Of a DNA stretch of 53,235 nt, positions 1 to 8,016 are shown one piece after another. The position numbers were made by a program, and so were the translations under genes. The stretch is from Novosphingobium sp. (GTDB taxonomy: Bacteria; Pseudomonadota; Alphaproteobacteria; Sphingomonadales; Sphingomonadaceae), in the NCBI GenBank assembly GCA_017745295.1, contig JAGHZR010000027.1:1-53235 (forward strand), in the 5' to 3' direction. The notes under the pieces are model-generated. The model saw only the letters and a program-made list of their open reading frames with translations. It was not told the origin of the DNA and searched no databases. The first letter of the stretch is position 1; the number at the start of each line of letters is the position of its first letter.

Positions 1-231
1 CGCCTCGGGAATGTCCCAGCCGAACTGCCTGGCGTCCTCCAAATCCTCCGCGAAGTGCGCGCCGTAGACGAGCATCTTCTTGGGCACGCAGCCACGGATC
101 ACGCACGTGCCGCCGACCCGGTATTCCTCGGCAACCGCCACGCGCGCGCCATGCGCCGCCGCGATCCGGCTGGCGCGCACGCCGCCCGAGCCGGCGCCGA
201 TGGTGAAGAGGTCGTAGTCGAATTCTGACAT
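1..231 (-). CDS. gor: Glutathione-disulfide reductase, N-terminal part (runs off the window)
   Basis: Only the first 77 codons lie in the window; the rest continues beyond base 1. The product would reduce glutathione disulfide with NADPH in the cytoplasm. Seen directly: an FAD-binding GAGSGG loop at residues 12-17, and the redox-active motif GGTCVIRGCVPKK with the disulfide cysteines at about 43 and 48. The CVIRGC spacing is the form found in glutathione reductases rather than in lipoamide dehydrogenases or mercuric reductases (CLNxGC, CVNVGC). The ATG at 229-231 precedes the Rossmann strand by only a few residues, as usual for the family. It is transcribed away from the hydrolase gene at 507. 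Confidence 0.9.
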   Translation of the reverse strand, partial: MSEFDYDLFTIGAGSGGVRASRIAAAHGARVAVAEEYRVGGTCVIRGCVPKKMLVYGAHFAEDLEDARQFGWDIPEA

Positions 232-391
232 GCACTTGGCTCCTGCTGCACCGGCCTGCAGTCCGGGCACGGGGCATATGGGGCAGGTCCGCGCCGATTG
301 CCAATGGTGTTCAGCCCGACGCGCGAAGCTCTCCTTTACCCACCCGAAGCAACGAACCGTCGAAACGGCCGCCCCGCTGGCCGCAAAATAA

Positions 392-418
392 TTGTCAACC
401 AAAAAAGTTGAGTTTATA
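392..418 (+). promoter_or_regulatory. Possible promoter for the alpha/beta hydrolase gene
   Basis: An AT-rich patch in otherwise GC-rich DNA. TTGTCA at 392-397 could be a -35 box and TTTATA at 413-418 a -10 box, but the 15-base spacing is short. The short inverted repeat CAAC...GTTG lies between the boxes and could bind a regulator. The hydrolase ATG follows about 90 bases downstream. Weak call. Confidence 0.3.
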
Positions 419-506
419 GGAGTCGCATCACCTGCCGCTCCCTACAGGACAGCCTGCGCCCGGCAGCCCGAACTCCCCAGCAACGATTCAGTCGGGAGAA
501 GAGAGA

Positions 507-1157
507 ATGGCAAAGACGAACCTTGAGCCCGCAGCACCCGCGCAGGAACCGCTCGTGCTGCTCATCCCCGGCCTCGACGGCAGCGGCCCCGGCCACTGGC
601 AGCGCCGCTGGGCCGAAGAGCTGGACAATGCCCAGATGGTCGACCTCGGCCTATGGGAAAAACCGCATCGCAACACCTGGATCAACCGCCTGAACCACTC
701 GGTACAGCGCGCCGGACGGCCGGTCGTGCTGGTGGCACACAGCCTTGGCTGTCTGCTGACGGCATGGTGGGCGAAGTTCGAACAGCCGGGAACGACCTCT
801 CCGGTAGTGGGCGCGCTTCTCGTTGCGCCGCCGGAAGTCGATTTCTTCCCGCGCGACGACCGGCTCAACGGCTTCGCGCCGACGCCGAGCGACGTGCTGC
901 CCTTCCCCTCGATCCTGGTAGCCAGCCGCAACGATCCGTGGATCGGCTTTCCGACCGCGCGCCTGCTCGCCCGCCAATGGGGCAGCCAGTTCGTGGACGC
1001 GGGCGAGACCGGCCACATCAATGCGGATTCGAAGATCGGCAGCTGGGAGGACGGCAAGTCACTGCTGCGCCAGCTTACCGGCAAGCGCCCTGCCGGCGAC
1101 AGCACCCGCCTGCCGCTTCCGGCAGATCGGCCCGAAGGCCTCGCATACCGATCCTGA
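507..1157 (+). CDS. RBBP9/YdeN-type alpha/beta hydrolase
   Basis: A 216-residue serine hydrolase of the small RBBP9/YdeN family (DUF1234-like). The opening LLIPGLDGSGPGHWQ and the position of each catalytic element fit the family: nucleophile Ser79 in the AHSLG elbow, a likely acid at Asp143 in SRNDPW, and His170 in ETGHIN. No signal peptide is visible, so it is probably cytoplasmic. The physiological substrate of these enzymes is generally unknown. The start ATG has a purine-rich ribosome site (GGGAGAAGAGAGA) just upstream. A strong terminator follows, and the convergent pgi gene begins right behind it. Family assignment is firm; function is open. Confidence 0.85.
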   Translation: MAKTNLEPAAPAQEPLVLLIPGLDGSGPGHWQRRWAEELDNAQMVDLGLWEKPHRNTWINRLNHSVQRAGRPVVLVAHSLGCLLTAWWAKFEQPGTTSPVVGALLVAPPEVDFFPRDDRLNGFAPTPSDVLPFPSILVASRNDPWIGFPTARLLARQWGSQFVDAGETGHINADSKIGSWEDGKSLLRQLTGKRPAGDSTRLPLPADRPEGLAYRS

Positions 1158-1191
1158 CGGGGGATCGACCTCCAGCGAAACCCCGCGAGGA

Positions 1192-1228
1192 GCCGGGGCA
1201 GGTCCAGACGGCCTGCCCCGGCTTTTTT
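1192..1228 (+). terminator. Rho-independent terminator after the hydrolase gene
   Basis: A perfect 11-base stem, GCCGGGGCAGG (1192-1202) with CCTGCCCCGGC (1212-1222), a 9-base loop and a run of six T. The T run is only on the plus strand, so it serves the hydrolase gene; it ends at the stop codon of the convergent pgi. Confidence 0.92.
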
Positions 1229-1229
1229 A

Positions 1230-2750
1230 TCAGGCGATACCCGAAAGCTTGAGCAGCGCTTCGGTCGAGGGATCGAAGGTGGTGCCACCCTTCTCGATCT
1301 GCTTGGCGATTTCCTTGCCCAGCTCGACGCCGAACTGGTCGAAGGGATTGATCTCCATCAGCACGGCATTGGCGAAAGTGCGGTGCTCGTGGAAGGCGAT
1401 CAGCGCGCCGAACGTCGCGGGCGAGACTTCATCGAGCAGGATCGTTGCCGAAGGACGGTCGCCCGCATAGGCACGGGCCGGGTCTTCGCTGGCCTTGCCC
1501 GCCATCAGCGCGGCGCCCTGTGCGAAGCAGTTCGACAGCAGGATGCGGTGATGCGCAGGGTTGAGGTCGTCGCCCGGCGCGATCGCGGCGATGAAGTCCA
1601 CCGGCACGAGGTTGGTGCCCTGGTGCAGCAACTGGAACACCGCGTGCTGGGCATCGGTGCCGACGCCGCCCCAGGTGATCGGCGCGGTCGGGCCGTCGAC
1701 CGGCGAGCCGTCGACCTTCACGCTCTTGCCGTTCGATTCCATCTCCAGCTGCTGGAGATAGTCCGGCAGCAGTGCGAGGCGTTCGTCATAGGCGAAGACC
1801 GCGCGGGTCTGGCAGCCGCGCAGACGGGTGTAGTACTGGTCGGCAAAGGCCGCGCGCAGCGGCAGGTTGGCGAGGCCGTCGGTATCGCGGAAGTGCACGT
1901 CCATCGCCGCCGCACCGTCGAGGAACTCGGCGAAGTCCGGCCAGCCGAGCGCCATGGCGACCGGGAAACCGATCGAGGACCACAGCGAGTAACGACCGCC
2001 GACGCTTTCCGAGAACGGCAGGATGCGCGTCTCGTCCACGCCCCATTCCACCGCCTTGTCCGGCGCCGCGGTCAGCGCGACGACGCGGCCATAGGGGTCC
2101 TCGACGCCGTGCTCGCGCATCCACCCGAGGACGCTTTCGGCATTGGTCATCGTCTCGATGGTGGTGAAGGTCTTGGAGGCGACCGCCAGCATCGTCGTCG
2201 CCGGATCGCACTTGGCGAAGGCCGCTTCCAGGGCGCAACCGTCGATGTTGGAGACGACATGGACGTCCACCATCGCCCCGTCGCGGGCGAGCGCATCGAT
2301 CGCGAGTGCCGGGCCGAGCGCCGAGCCGCCGATGCCGACGTGGATCAGGTGCTTCACCTCGCCCATCGCGCCGCGGTGGATGGCCTCGACGATGGCGGCC
2401 ATGCGGGCGTGGAACTCGTGGGCGAGCACGACGCTCTCCTCGCTGCCGACGCCGCGCTGGGCGGTGTGTTCGGCGGCGCGGCCCTCGGTGGTATTGACGA
2501 CCTCACCCGCGAAGAGCGCGGCGCGGCGGCCCGCGAAATCGGTGGCCACGGCCAGTTCCTCGAAGGCGGCGATGTGGGCAGCATCGAGGTGGGTCTTGGA
2601 CCAGTCGAACCGGATCGCGCCGGGGCTGGTCTCGTCACCCAGCTCCAGGCGGCTGGCAAGCAGATCGAGACGCGCCGGATCGGCATCGAAAAGTTCGGCA
2701 AGCGTCGGTTTGGGCAATCCTTTCAGCTTGTTCCACACCGCTTCGCTCAT
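1230..2750 (-). CDS. pgi: Glucose-6-phosphate isomerase
   Basis: A full-length 506-residue isomerase that interconverts glucose 6-phosphate and fructose 6-phosphate. Recognisable signatures are the sugar-phosphate loop HVGIGGSALGPALA, SKTFTTIETM, the family signature GGRYSLWSSIGFP, the catalytic glutamate region QLEMESNGK, and HQGTNLVPVDF with the catalytic histidine. The C-terminal INPFDQFGVELGK is also typical. The length fits the shorter alphaproteobacterial form (about 500 residues). It stands alone, divergent from lepB across roughly 190 bases, and is separate from the tkt-gap-pgk block further right. Pgi in sphingomonads generally feeds Entner-Doudoroff metabolism; that is family knowledge, not visible here. 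Confidence 0.97.
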   Translation of the reverse strand: MSEAVWNKLKGLPKPTLAELFDADPARLDLLASRLELGDETSPGAIRFDWSKTHLDAAHIAAFEELAVATDFAGRRAALFAGEVVNTTEGRAAEHTAQRGVGSEESVVLAHEFHARMAAIVEAIHRGAMGEVKHLIHVGIGGSALGPALAIDALARDGAMVDVHVVSNIDGCALEAAFAKCDPATTMLAVASKTFTTIETMTNAESVLGWMREHGVEDPYGRVVALTAAPDKAVEWGVDETRILPFSESVGGRYSLWSSIGFPVAMALGWPDFAEFLDGAAAMDVHFRDTDGLANLPLRAAFADQYYTRLRGCQTRAVFAYDERLALLPDYLQQLEMESNGKSVKVDGSPVDGPTAPITWGGVGTDAQHAVFQLLHQGTNLVPVDFIAAIAPGDDLNPAHHRILLSNCFAQGAALMAGKASEDPARAYAGDRPSATILLDEVSPATFGALIAFHEHRTFANAVLMEINPFDQFGVELGKEIAKQIEKGGTTFDPSTEALLKLSGIA

Positions 2751-2939
2751 GCCATGGTTCCTTTGTACAAGTTGGGGGCAGCCTTATGCATAGCACGCAG
2801 CGGAAGGCCAAGTGCCATTCTTGCGCAATTGTCTACATACGCCGCTCGACGAAAACATGACGTTTTTGGTCGATAGCGGCACATTCTGGCCCCGTATCTC
2901 CCTTGACGGATGGCCCCGCGCGCAACAAGGGTTCGAGCC

Positions 2940-3806
2940 ATGAGCGACATCGAAACCGCGACTTCCGGCCCCACTCCCGAAACATCCGCAGCGCCGCCTT
3001 CGGGCAACAAGCCTGCCCAGAAGGATGCCAAGAAGGATGAGGGCTTCTTCTCCTTCCTGCTCTGGCTGGTGCTGGGCGTGGTGGTGCTGCGCAGCTTCAT
3101 CATCTCGCCGTTCAACATCCCCAGCGAGTCGATGCTGCCGCGTCTGCTGAACGGGGACTATCTCTTCGCCTCGAAGTGGTCCTACGGCTATTCGAAGTAT
3201 TCGCTGCCCTTCAGCCTGCCGCTGATCCCCGGCCGTATTTTCGCCAGCCAGCCCGCCCGCGGCGACGTGGTGATCTTCAAGGCTCCTCCCGGCAACGACG
3301 TCGACTACATCAAGCGCGTGATCGGCCTTCCCGGCGACGAAGTGCAGGTGAAGGCCGGGCAGGTCTTCCTGAACGGCAAGGCCGTGCCGCGCGTGAAGCA
3401 GCCCGATTTCGTGCTGCCGGTCACCGCCAACACCCATTGCTACGCGCCCGAATTCGAAGGCAAGGATGCCGAAGGCGGTCCGGTCTGCAACTATCCGCAG
3501 TTCCGCGAGACCCTGCCGAACGGCAAGAGCTACAATGTGCTCGACCTCGGCCAGACCCCGCAGGACGACACCGGCGTCTACATCGTCCCCGAAGGCCACA
3601 TGTTCCTGATGGGCGACAACCGCGACAACTCGCTCGACAGCCGCTTCCCGGCGATCGAGGGCCAGGGCATCGGCATCGTCCCGCAGGACAATCTCGTTGG
3701 CAAGGCCGCCATCATGATGTTCTCCACCGACGGCGACGCCGAATGGCTCAAGCCCTGGACCTGGTTCACCGCCGCCCGCTGGAGCCGGATCGGGAGCGTG
3801 ATCTGA
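2940..3806 (+). CDS. lepB: Signal peptidase I
   Basis: A 288-residue inner-membrane leader peptidase that removes signal peptides from exported proteins. After an acidic/basic cytoplasmic stretch, one membrane segment spans about residues 36-55. The catalytic Ser is residue 64 in PSESMLP, and the general base Lys is residue 125 in DYIKRVIGLPGDEV. The box GDNRDNSLDSR completes the S26 family signature. I take the ATG at 2940 rather than the one at 2910, because the ten extra residues have no family counterpart. The stop TGA abuts the GTG of rnc, so translation of lepB, rnc and era is probably coupled; this order is conserved in proteobacteria. Confidence 0.96.
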   Translation: MSDIETATSGPTPETSAAPPSGNKPAQKDAKKDEGFFSFLLWLVLGVVVLRSFIISPFNIPSESMLPRLLNGDYLFASKWSYGYSKYSLPFSLPLIPGRIFASQPARGDVVIFKAPPGNDVDYIKRVIGLPGDEVQVKAGQVFLNGKAVPRVKQPDFVLPVTANTHCYAPEFEGKDAEGGPVCNYPQFRETLPNGKSYNVLDLGQTPQDDTGVYIVPEGHMFLMGDNRDNSLDSRFPAIEGQGIGIVPQDNLVGKAAIMMFSTDGDAEWLKPWTWFTAARWSRIGSVI

Positions 3807-4475
3807 GTGCTTGAAGCAATAGACCGCACCTTCCTCGCCGAAATCTCGGGCGCCGCGCCCGCCGACGAGGCACTCTGGCTGTCCGCCCTCACCCACGGCA
3901 GCACCGGCGAGAAACGCAATTACGAACGACTGGAATTCCTCGGCGACCGGGTCCTCGGACTCTCGGTCGCCGAATGGCTTTTCGAAAACAGCGAGGAGGC
4001 GGAAGGCCGCCTTTCGCAGCGCCTCAATGCGCTCGTCAGCCGCCAGACCTGTGCCGAGGTCGCGCGCCGGATCGGCCTCGGCCCGCATATGCGCCTCGGT
4101 AAGCAGGCCCGCGACGACGGCGGGCTGGACAGCGACAATATCCTGGGCGACGTGATGGAAGCGCTGATCGGCGCCTGCTTCACCGAGCGCGGCTTCGAGG
4201 CTGCGCGCCAGATGGTCCGCAAGCTCTGGGCGGAACCGATGCAGGGCAAGGCGGGCAAGCGCAAGCATCCCAAGTCGGCGCTGCAGGAATGGGCCGCCGG
4301 AAACCGTCGCCGCATGCCGGAATACAAGCTGGTCGAGCGTTCCGGCCCCGATCATGCCTCGCAGTTCACTGTCGAGGTTGCTATTTACAATGTCGGCGCC
4401 GCGCGTGCCACGGCCCATTCCAAGCAGGATGCCGAAACCCGCGCCGCCGAGGAATTCATGAGGAAATTCGGATGA
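3807..4475 (+). CDS. rnc: Ribonuclease III
   Basis: A 222-residue double-strand-specific endoribonuclease that processes rRNA precursors and structured mRNAs. The RNase III signature NYERLEFLGDRVL is at 38-50, with acidic Mg-binding residues there and at DNILGDVMEAL (about 110-120). A double-stranded-RNA-binding domain fills about 155-222 (PEYKLVERSGPDHASQF, then AETRAAEEFM). The start is GTG, immediately after the lepB stop. The gene ends in an ATGA overlap with era, the usual translational coupling. Confidence 0.96.
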   Translation: MLEAIDRTFLAEISGAAPADEALWLSALTHGSTGEKRNYERLEFLGDRVLGLSVAEWLFENSEEAEGRLSQRLNALVSRQTCAEVARRIGLGPHMRLGKQARDDGGLDSDNILGDVMEALIGACFTERGFEAARQMVRKLWAEPMQGKAGKRKHPKSALQEWAAGNRRRMPEYKLVERSGPDHASQFTVEVAIYNVGAARATAHSKQDAETRAAEEFMRKFG

Positions 4476-5365
4476 CCGAACATTGCGGTCTAGTAGCTGT
4501 CATCGGTGCCCCCAACGCGGGCAAGTCCACGCTCGTCAACGCGCTGGTCGGCCAGAAAGTGGCGATCACTTCGGCCAAGGCCCAGACCACCCGCGCGCGG
4601 CTTATGGGCATCGCCCTGCTCGATGAAACCCAGATCATCCTCGCCGACACCCCCGGCATCTTCGAACCCAAGCGCCGTCTGGACCGCGCGATGGTCGCCG
4701 CCGCCTGGGAAGGTGCGCAGGAAGCCGACGCGGTGCTGCTGGTGGTCGATCCGATCAAGAAGCGCCGCCACGAGCTGGAACCCCTGCTCGAAGCGCTCGC
4801 CACGCGCCCGGAACGCAAGATCCTGGTCATTAACAAGGTCGATGCCGGTGCCAAGGAGCCGCTGCTGGTGCTGGCGCAGGAACTGACCGGCAAAGTCCAG
4901 TTCGACGAAGTGTTCTTCGTCTCGGCGCTGACCGCCGACGGCGTGCCCGAACTCAAGACGCACCTTGCCGGGCTGATGCCGGAAGGTCCCTGGCACTATC
5001 CCGAGGACCAGGTTTCCGACGCCAGCGAACGCCTGCTCGCCTGCGAGATCACCCGCGAGCAGCTCTACCGCCAGCTCCACGAGGAACTGCCCTACGACGC
5101 TGCCGTGCGCCCCGAGGCCTACGAGCAGCGCAAGGACGGTTCGGTGGAAATCCGCCAGCAGATCGTCGTCACCCGCGACAACCAGCGCGCCATCGTGCTC
5201 GGCAAGGGCGGCTCCAAGATCAAGGCGATCGGCGAGGCCGCGCGCAAGGAACTGGCCGAAGTGCTCGGGCAGAAGGTCCACCTGTTCCTTCATGTGAAGG
5301 TCGAGGAAAACTGGGCCGACGCGCGCGATATCTACGAAGAGATCGGGCTGGACTGGGTCAAGTAA
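4472..5365 (+). CDS. era: GTPase Era, 16S rRNA-binding ribosome assembly factor
   Basis: A 297-residue GTPase that binds the 3' end of 16S rRNA and acts in 30S maturation. G1 is GAPNAGKST at 12-20, G3 is DTPG at 59-62, G4 is NKVD at 121-124 and G5 is SAL near 151. A C-terminal KH domain carries LGKGGSKIKAIG near 243-255. The ATG at 4472 overlaps the rnc stop by four bases. An in-frame ORF extends further upstream within rnc, but that extension is out of family and arises from overlap. The stop TAA shares its last base with the ATG of the next gene. Confidence 0.97.
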   Translation: MTEHCGLVAVIGAPNAGKSTLVNALVGQKVAITSAKAQTTRARLMGIALLDETQIILADTPGIFEPKRRLDRAMVAAAWEGAQEADAVLLVVDPIKKRRHELEPLLEALATRPERKILVINKVDAGAKEPLLVLAQELTGKVQFDEVFFVSALTADGVPELKTHLAGLMPEGPWHYPEDQVSDASERLLACEITREQLYRQLHEELPYDAAVRPEAYEQRKDGSVEIRQQIVVTRDNQRAIVLGKGGSKIKAIGEAARKELAEVLGQKVHLFLHVKVEENWADARDIYEEIGLDWVK

Positions 5366-6444
5366 TGACGCGCCTACCGTCGATGAAGGCCGTGCGAGCG
5401 GCCATGCTTCTCGGCGCCCTGCTCGGTGGCTCCGCCGCGCCCGCGATCGCGCGGGCAGCGGAGAGCGAACAGGTCGCCGCGGTCGAGGAAAGCCTTGCCG
5501 GGCAGCGCTATGTCGCGATCGGCTCGTCCTTTGCCGCCGGGCCGATGCTGCCGCCTGCCAAGGGCGGCGCGCCTGCCCGCTGCGGCCAGAGCATGAACAA
5601 TTACCCGACGCTGCTCGCCGAGCGCTTCGGGATGATCCTCACCGACCGTTCCTGCTCGGGCGCGACCACCAACAACGTGCTCGGCCCCTGGGGCGACATT
5701 CCACCGCAGATCAGCGCCGTCACCCCGCAGACGCGGCTGGTGACCGTGACCATCGGCGGCAACGACCTGAATTACATCGGCAATCTCTTCACCGCAACCT
5801 GCATCCACCGCGCCAAACAACTGCCGCAAGGCACCAAGCGCCCGTCCTGCGGCACGGTGAAAGTGCCCACCGAAGTCGAGTATGCGCGCGACGAGATGCA
5901 GATGATGGAGATCGCCCGGCGCATCCGCACCGTGGCACCGCGCGCGCGGCTCGTCTTCGTCCAGTACCTGACCCCGCTGCCGCAGCCGGGCGGGCTTTGC
6001 CCGGCCACTCCGGTCAGCGAGGAGCACGCCGCGATCACCCGCCGCATCGGCCAGCGACTCTCCGAGATCACCGGCCGCGTGGCGCAGGCCTACGGTGCCA
6101 TCGTCGTCGAGATGAACCAGTCCTCGGCCGCGCATACGCCCTGCGACACCCTGCCCTGGATGATCGGATCGCCGGAAGGCTATGACGGCAGCCAGGGCCT
6201 GCAGTGGCACCTCAACTTCGCCGGGATGCAGGCGACCGCCAACGATATCGGCTGGTGGCTGACCCGCGCAGGCGTGAAGCAGGCGAAGCCGGGCCTCAGC
6301 ATCCAGCCGCAGTCGATCCCCTCCGGCACGCCGACCGTCGTGGTGCCGCCGGCGGTCCCCGGCACGACGCCGAAGGCCGTACCCTCGCCCACCCCTACGG
6401 CGAACGCGACGCCCGCTTCCGGCTCCGGTCGGCCCAGACGCTAA
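5365..6444 (+). CDS. Secreted SGNH/GDSL-type hydrolase
   Basis: A 359-residue protein with an N-terminal signal peptide (hydrophobic stretch about 9-29, cleavage probably near IARA-AES). Block I is YVAIGSSFAAG, with a GSS in place of GDS and the likely nucleophile at Ser55. Block III is IGGNDLNY at 130-137. Block V is QWHLNFAGM with His282. The usual Asp three residues before that His is absent and a Trp precedes it, as in the Streptomyces scabies esterase type, which uses a Ser-His dyad. The last 50 residues are a proline/threonine-rich tail that may be a linker. It shares one base with era, so it is the fourth gene of the lepB operon. Substrate unknown; likely an acyl ester in the envelope. 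Confidence 0.8.
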   Translation: MTRLPSMKAVRAAMLLGALLGGSAAPAIARAAESEQVAAVEESLAGQRYVAIGSSFAAGPMLPPAKGGAPARCGQSMNNYPTLLAERFGMILTDRSCSGATTNNVLGPWGDIPPQISAVTPQTRLVTVTIGGNDLNYIGNLFTATCIHRAKQLPQGTKRPSCGTVKVPTEVEYARDEMQMMEIARRIRTVAPRARLVFVQYLTPLPQPGGLCPATPVSEEHAAITRRIGQRLSEITGRVAQAYGAIVVEMNQSSAAHTPCDTLPWMIGSPEGYDGSQGLQWHLNFAGMQATANDIGWWLTRAGVKQAKPGLSIQPQSIPSGTPTVVVPPAVPGTTPKAVPSPTPTANATPASGSGRPRR

Positions 6445-7826
6445 TTGCCCGCCAGTCGCCAGCGCGCGAAGCTGGCGACGGCGGCAATCCCGGCCAGTCC
6501 GGCGGCCACCAGCATCGGGGCAGGCCCTTGTCCGGCCCCGAGCGACAACATCGTCCCGATCATCGCCGCGCCGAGCGTCTGTCCGAACAGGCGCCCGGTC
6601 GCGAGCAGGCCGCCCGCCGCGGCTGCCCGCTGGCGCGGGGCATTGCTGACGATCATCCGGGCATTGGGCGAGAAGAACAGCGCGAACCCGAAAGCAGCGA
6701 CGACAAGTCGCCAGGCGATCGCCAAAGCCCCGGCATGAGCAGGCAGAAAAGCCAGCAACACCAGCCCGGCAAGCGCGACACCCATGCCGACAAGTCCCAT
6801 GATCGAAGGCGAGACATGGTCGGAGAGCCAGCCCGCCGCCGGAGCGACCACCAGCATCGTCAGCGGGAACGGCAGCACCAGCAGGCCCACGTCCTCGACG
6901 CTGTAGCCCATGCCCTGCTCCAGCCGGAACGGCAGCGCGACGATCAGCGCCGCCGAGGCGATAAAGCCTGCTATCGCCGCGAGCGTCGAGAGGCCGATGG
7001 CGGGCTGAGCCAGAAGATCGACGGGAAAGACCGGGTTCGTCTTGCGCCGCTCGCGGCGGGCCAGCAGCAGGGCCGAGGCGATACCGGCCAATGCCGTTAC
7101 TAGCCCCAGCGCCACCCTGCCGCCATGCGCGGCCAGTTCCACGCCGCCGATCAACAGGACGAAACTGATTGCGCTCCACAGGCCGGAAACCCCGTCGAAC
7201 GACGTGTCGCCGCGCTCGGGATCCGGCAGGAACCGGCCGATCAGCAGGGAAATCAGCGCGAAGGGAACGGCGGCCACGAAGATCCAGTGCCAGTCGGCAT
7301 GGGCCACGATGAAGCCGCCGAGAACCGGGGCCAGTGCGTTGGAGGAAGCAACGATCACCGAATTGATGCCCAGCCCGCTGCCCAGCTTCGCCTTGGGATA
7401 GATCTGCCGGATCAAAGCCGTGCCGACGCTCATCGCCATGCCCGCGCCGAGCGCCTGACCCGCGCGGATCAGCAATAGCAGGGGCAGCGAACTCGCGAGA
7501 AACGAAAGCGCGGAGGCGACCATGAAGATCACCTGCCCGGCCTGATAGACGCGCCGCAGCCCCAGTCGCTCGCCGAGATTGGCGAAAGGCAGCAGCGCCA
7601 TGACCATGACGAGCTGATAGACCGTCACCACGTTGACGACCACGCCCTCATCCACGGAAAGATCGCGGGCGATCGTCGGCAGCGCGACATTGGCGATCGT
7701 CCCGTCCAGCACGAACAGAGCGGTGCCGAAGGAAATCGCGACAACGGCCCACAACCGGCGCGGCATCGGCAGCCCGGAATCCCGCACATCCGTCGCGCGG
7801 CCGGGAACCGGCTCGCCATCGCTCAT
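6441..7826 (-). CDS. MFS transporter, DHA2/EmrB-QacA type
   Basis: A 461-residue inner-membrane exporter with many hydrophobic segments. The start region ISFGTALFVLDGTIANVALPTI carries the LDxTIVNVALP-type motif of the drug:proton antiporter-2 group. A motif-A-like loop NLGERLGLRRVYQ lies near residue 80, and a second half-repeat follows (LSDHVSPSIMGLVG). I chose the ATG at 7824-7826; longer in-frame starts would run through the opposite gene's promoter region without family support. The substrate cannot be read from sequence. Its stop overlaps the stop of the convergent SGNH hydrolase by four bases. Confidence 0.85.
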   Translation of the reverse strand: MSDGEPVPGRATDVRDSGLPMPRRLWAVVAISFGTALFVLDGTIANVALPTIARDLSVDEGVVVNVVTVYQLVMVMALLPFANLGERLGLRRVYQAGQVIFMVASALSFLASSLPLLLLIRAGQALGAGMAMSVGTALIRQIYPKAKLGSGLGINSVIVASSNALAPVLGGFIVAHADWHWIFVAAVPFALISLLIGRFLPDPERGDTSFDGVSGLWSAISFVLLIGGVELAAHGGRVALGLVTALAGIASALLLARRERRKTNPVFPVDLLAQPAIGLSTLAAIAGFIASAALIVALPFRLEQGMGYSVEDVGLLVLPFPLTMLVVAPAAGWLSDHVSPSIMGLVGMGVALAGLVLLAFLPAHAGALAIAWRLVVAAFGFALFFSPNARMIVSNAPRQRAAAAGGLLATGRLFGQTLGAAMIGTMLSLGAGQGPAPMLVAAGLAGIAAVASFARWRLAGN

Positions 7827-8016
7827 CCGCAGCATGTCACTCCAACGCCCGAGTTCGAAATCGGCCCGCAAGGTGCCCGGCGGCGGGACGGGCTGCAAGT
7901 CATACGGAAGATGGGGAGGCGGACCTGTCGCCAAACCGCAACTTTCGCGGCGCAAGGACCGCTGGCGGCATCGCCTGGCCCGGTGGCCGGAGCGAGCGCG
8001 CAGAAAGGGTCGGACA

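Noticed and set aside
1383..2876. A 497-codon open frame antisense to pgi
   Set aside because: Shadow of pgi; arginine- and valine-rich translation without motifs.
2784..4418. A 544-codon open frame antisense to lepB and rnc
   Set aside because: It covers two well-identified genes on the other strand and has no supporting features.
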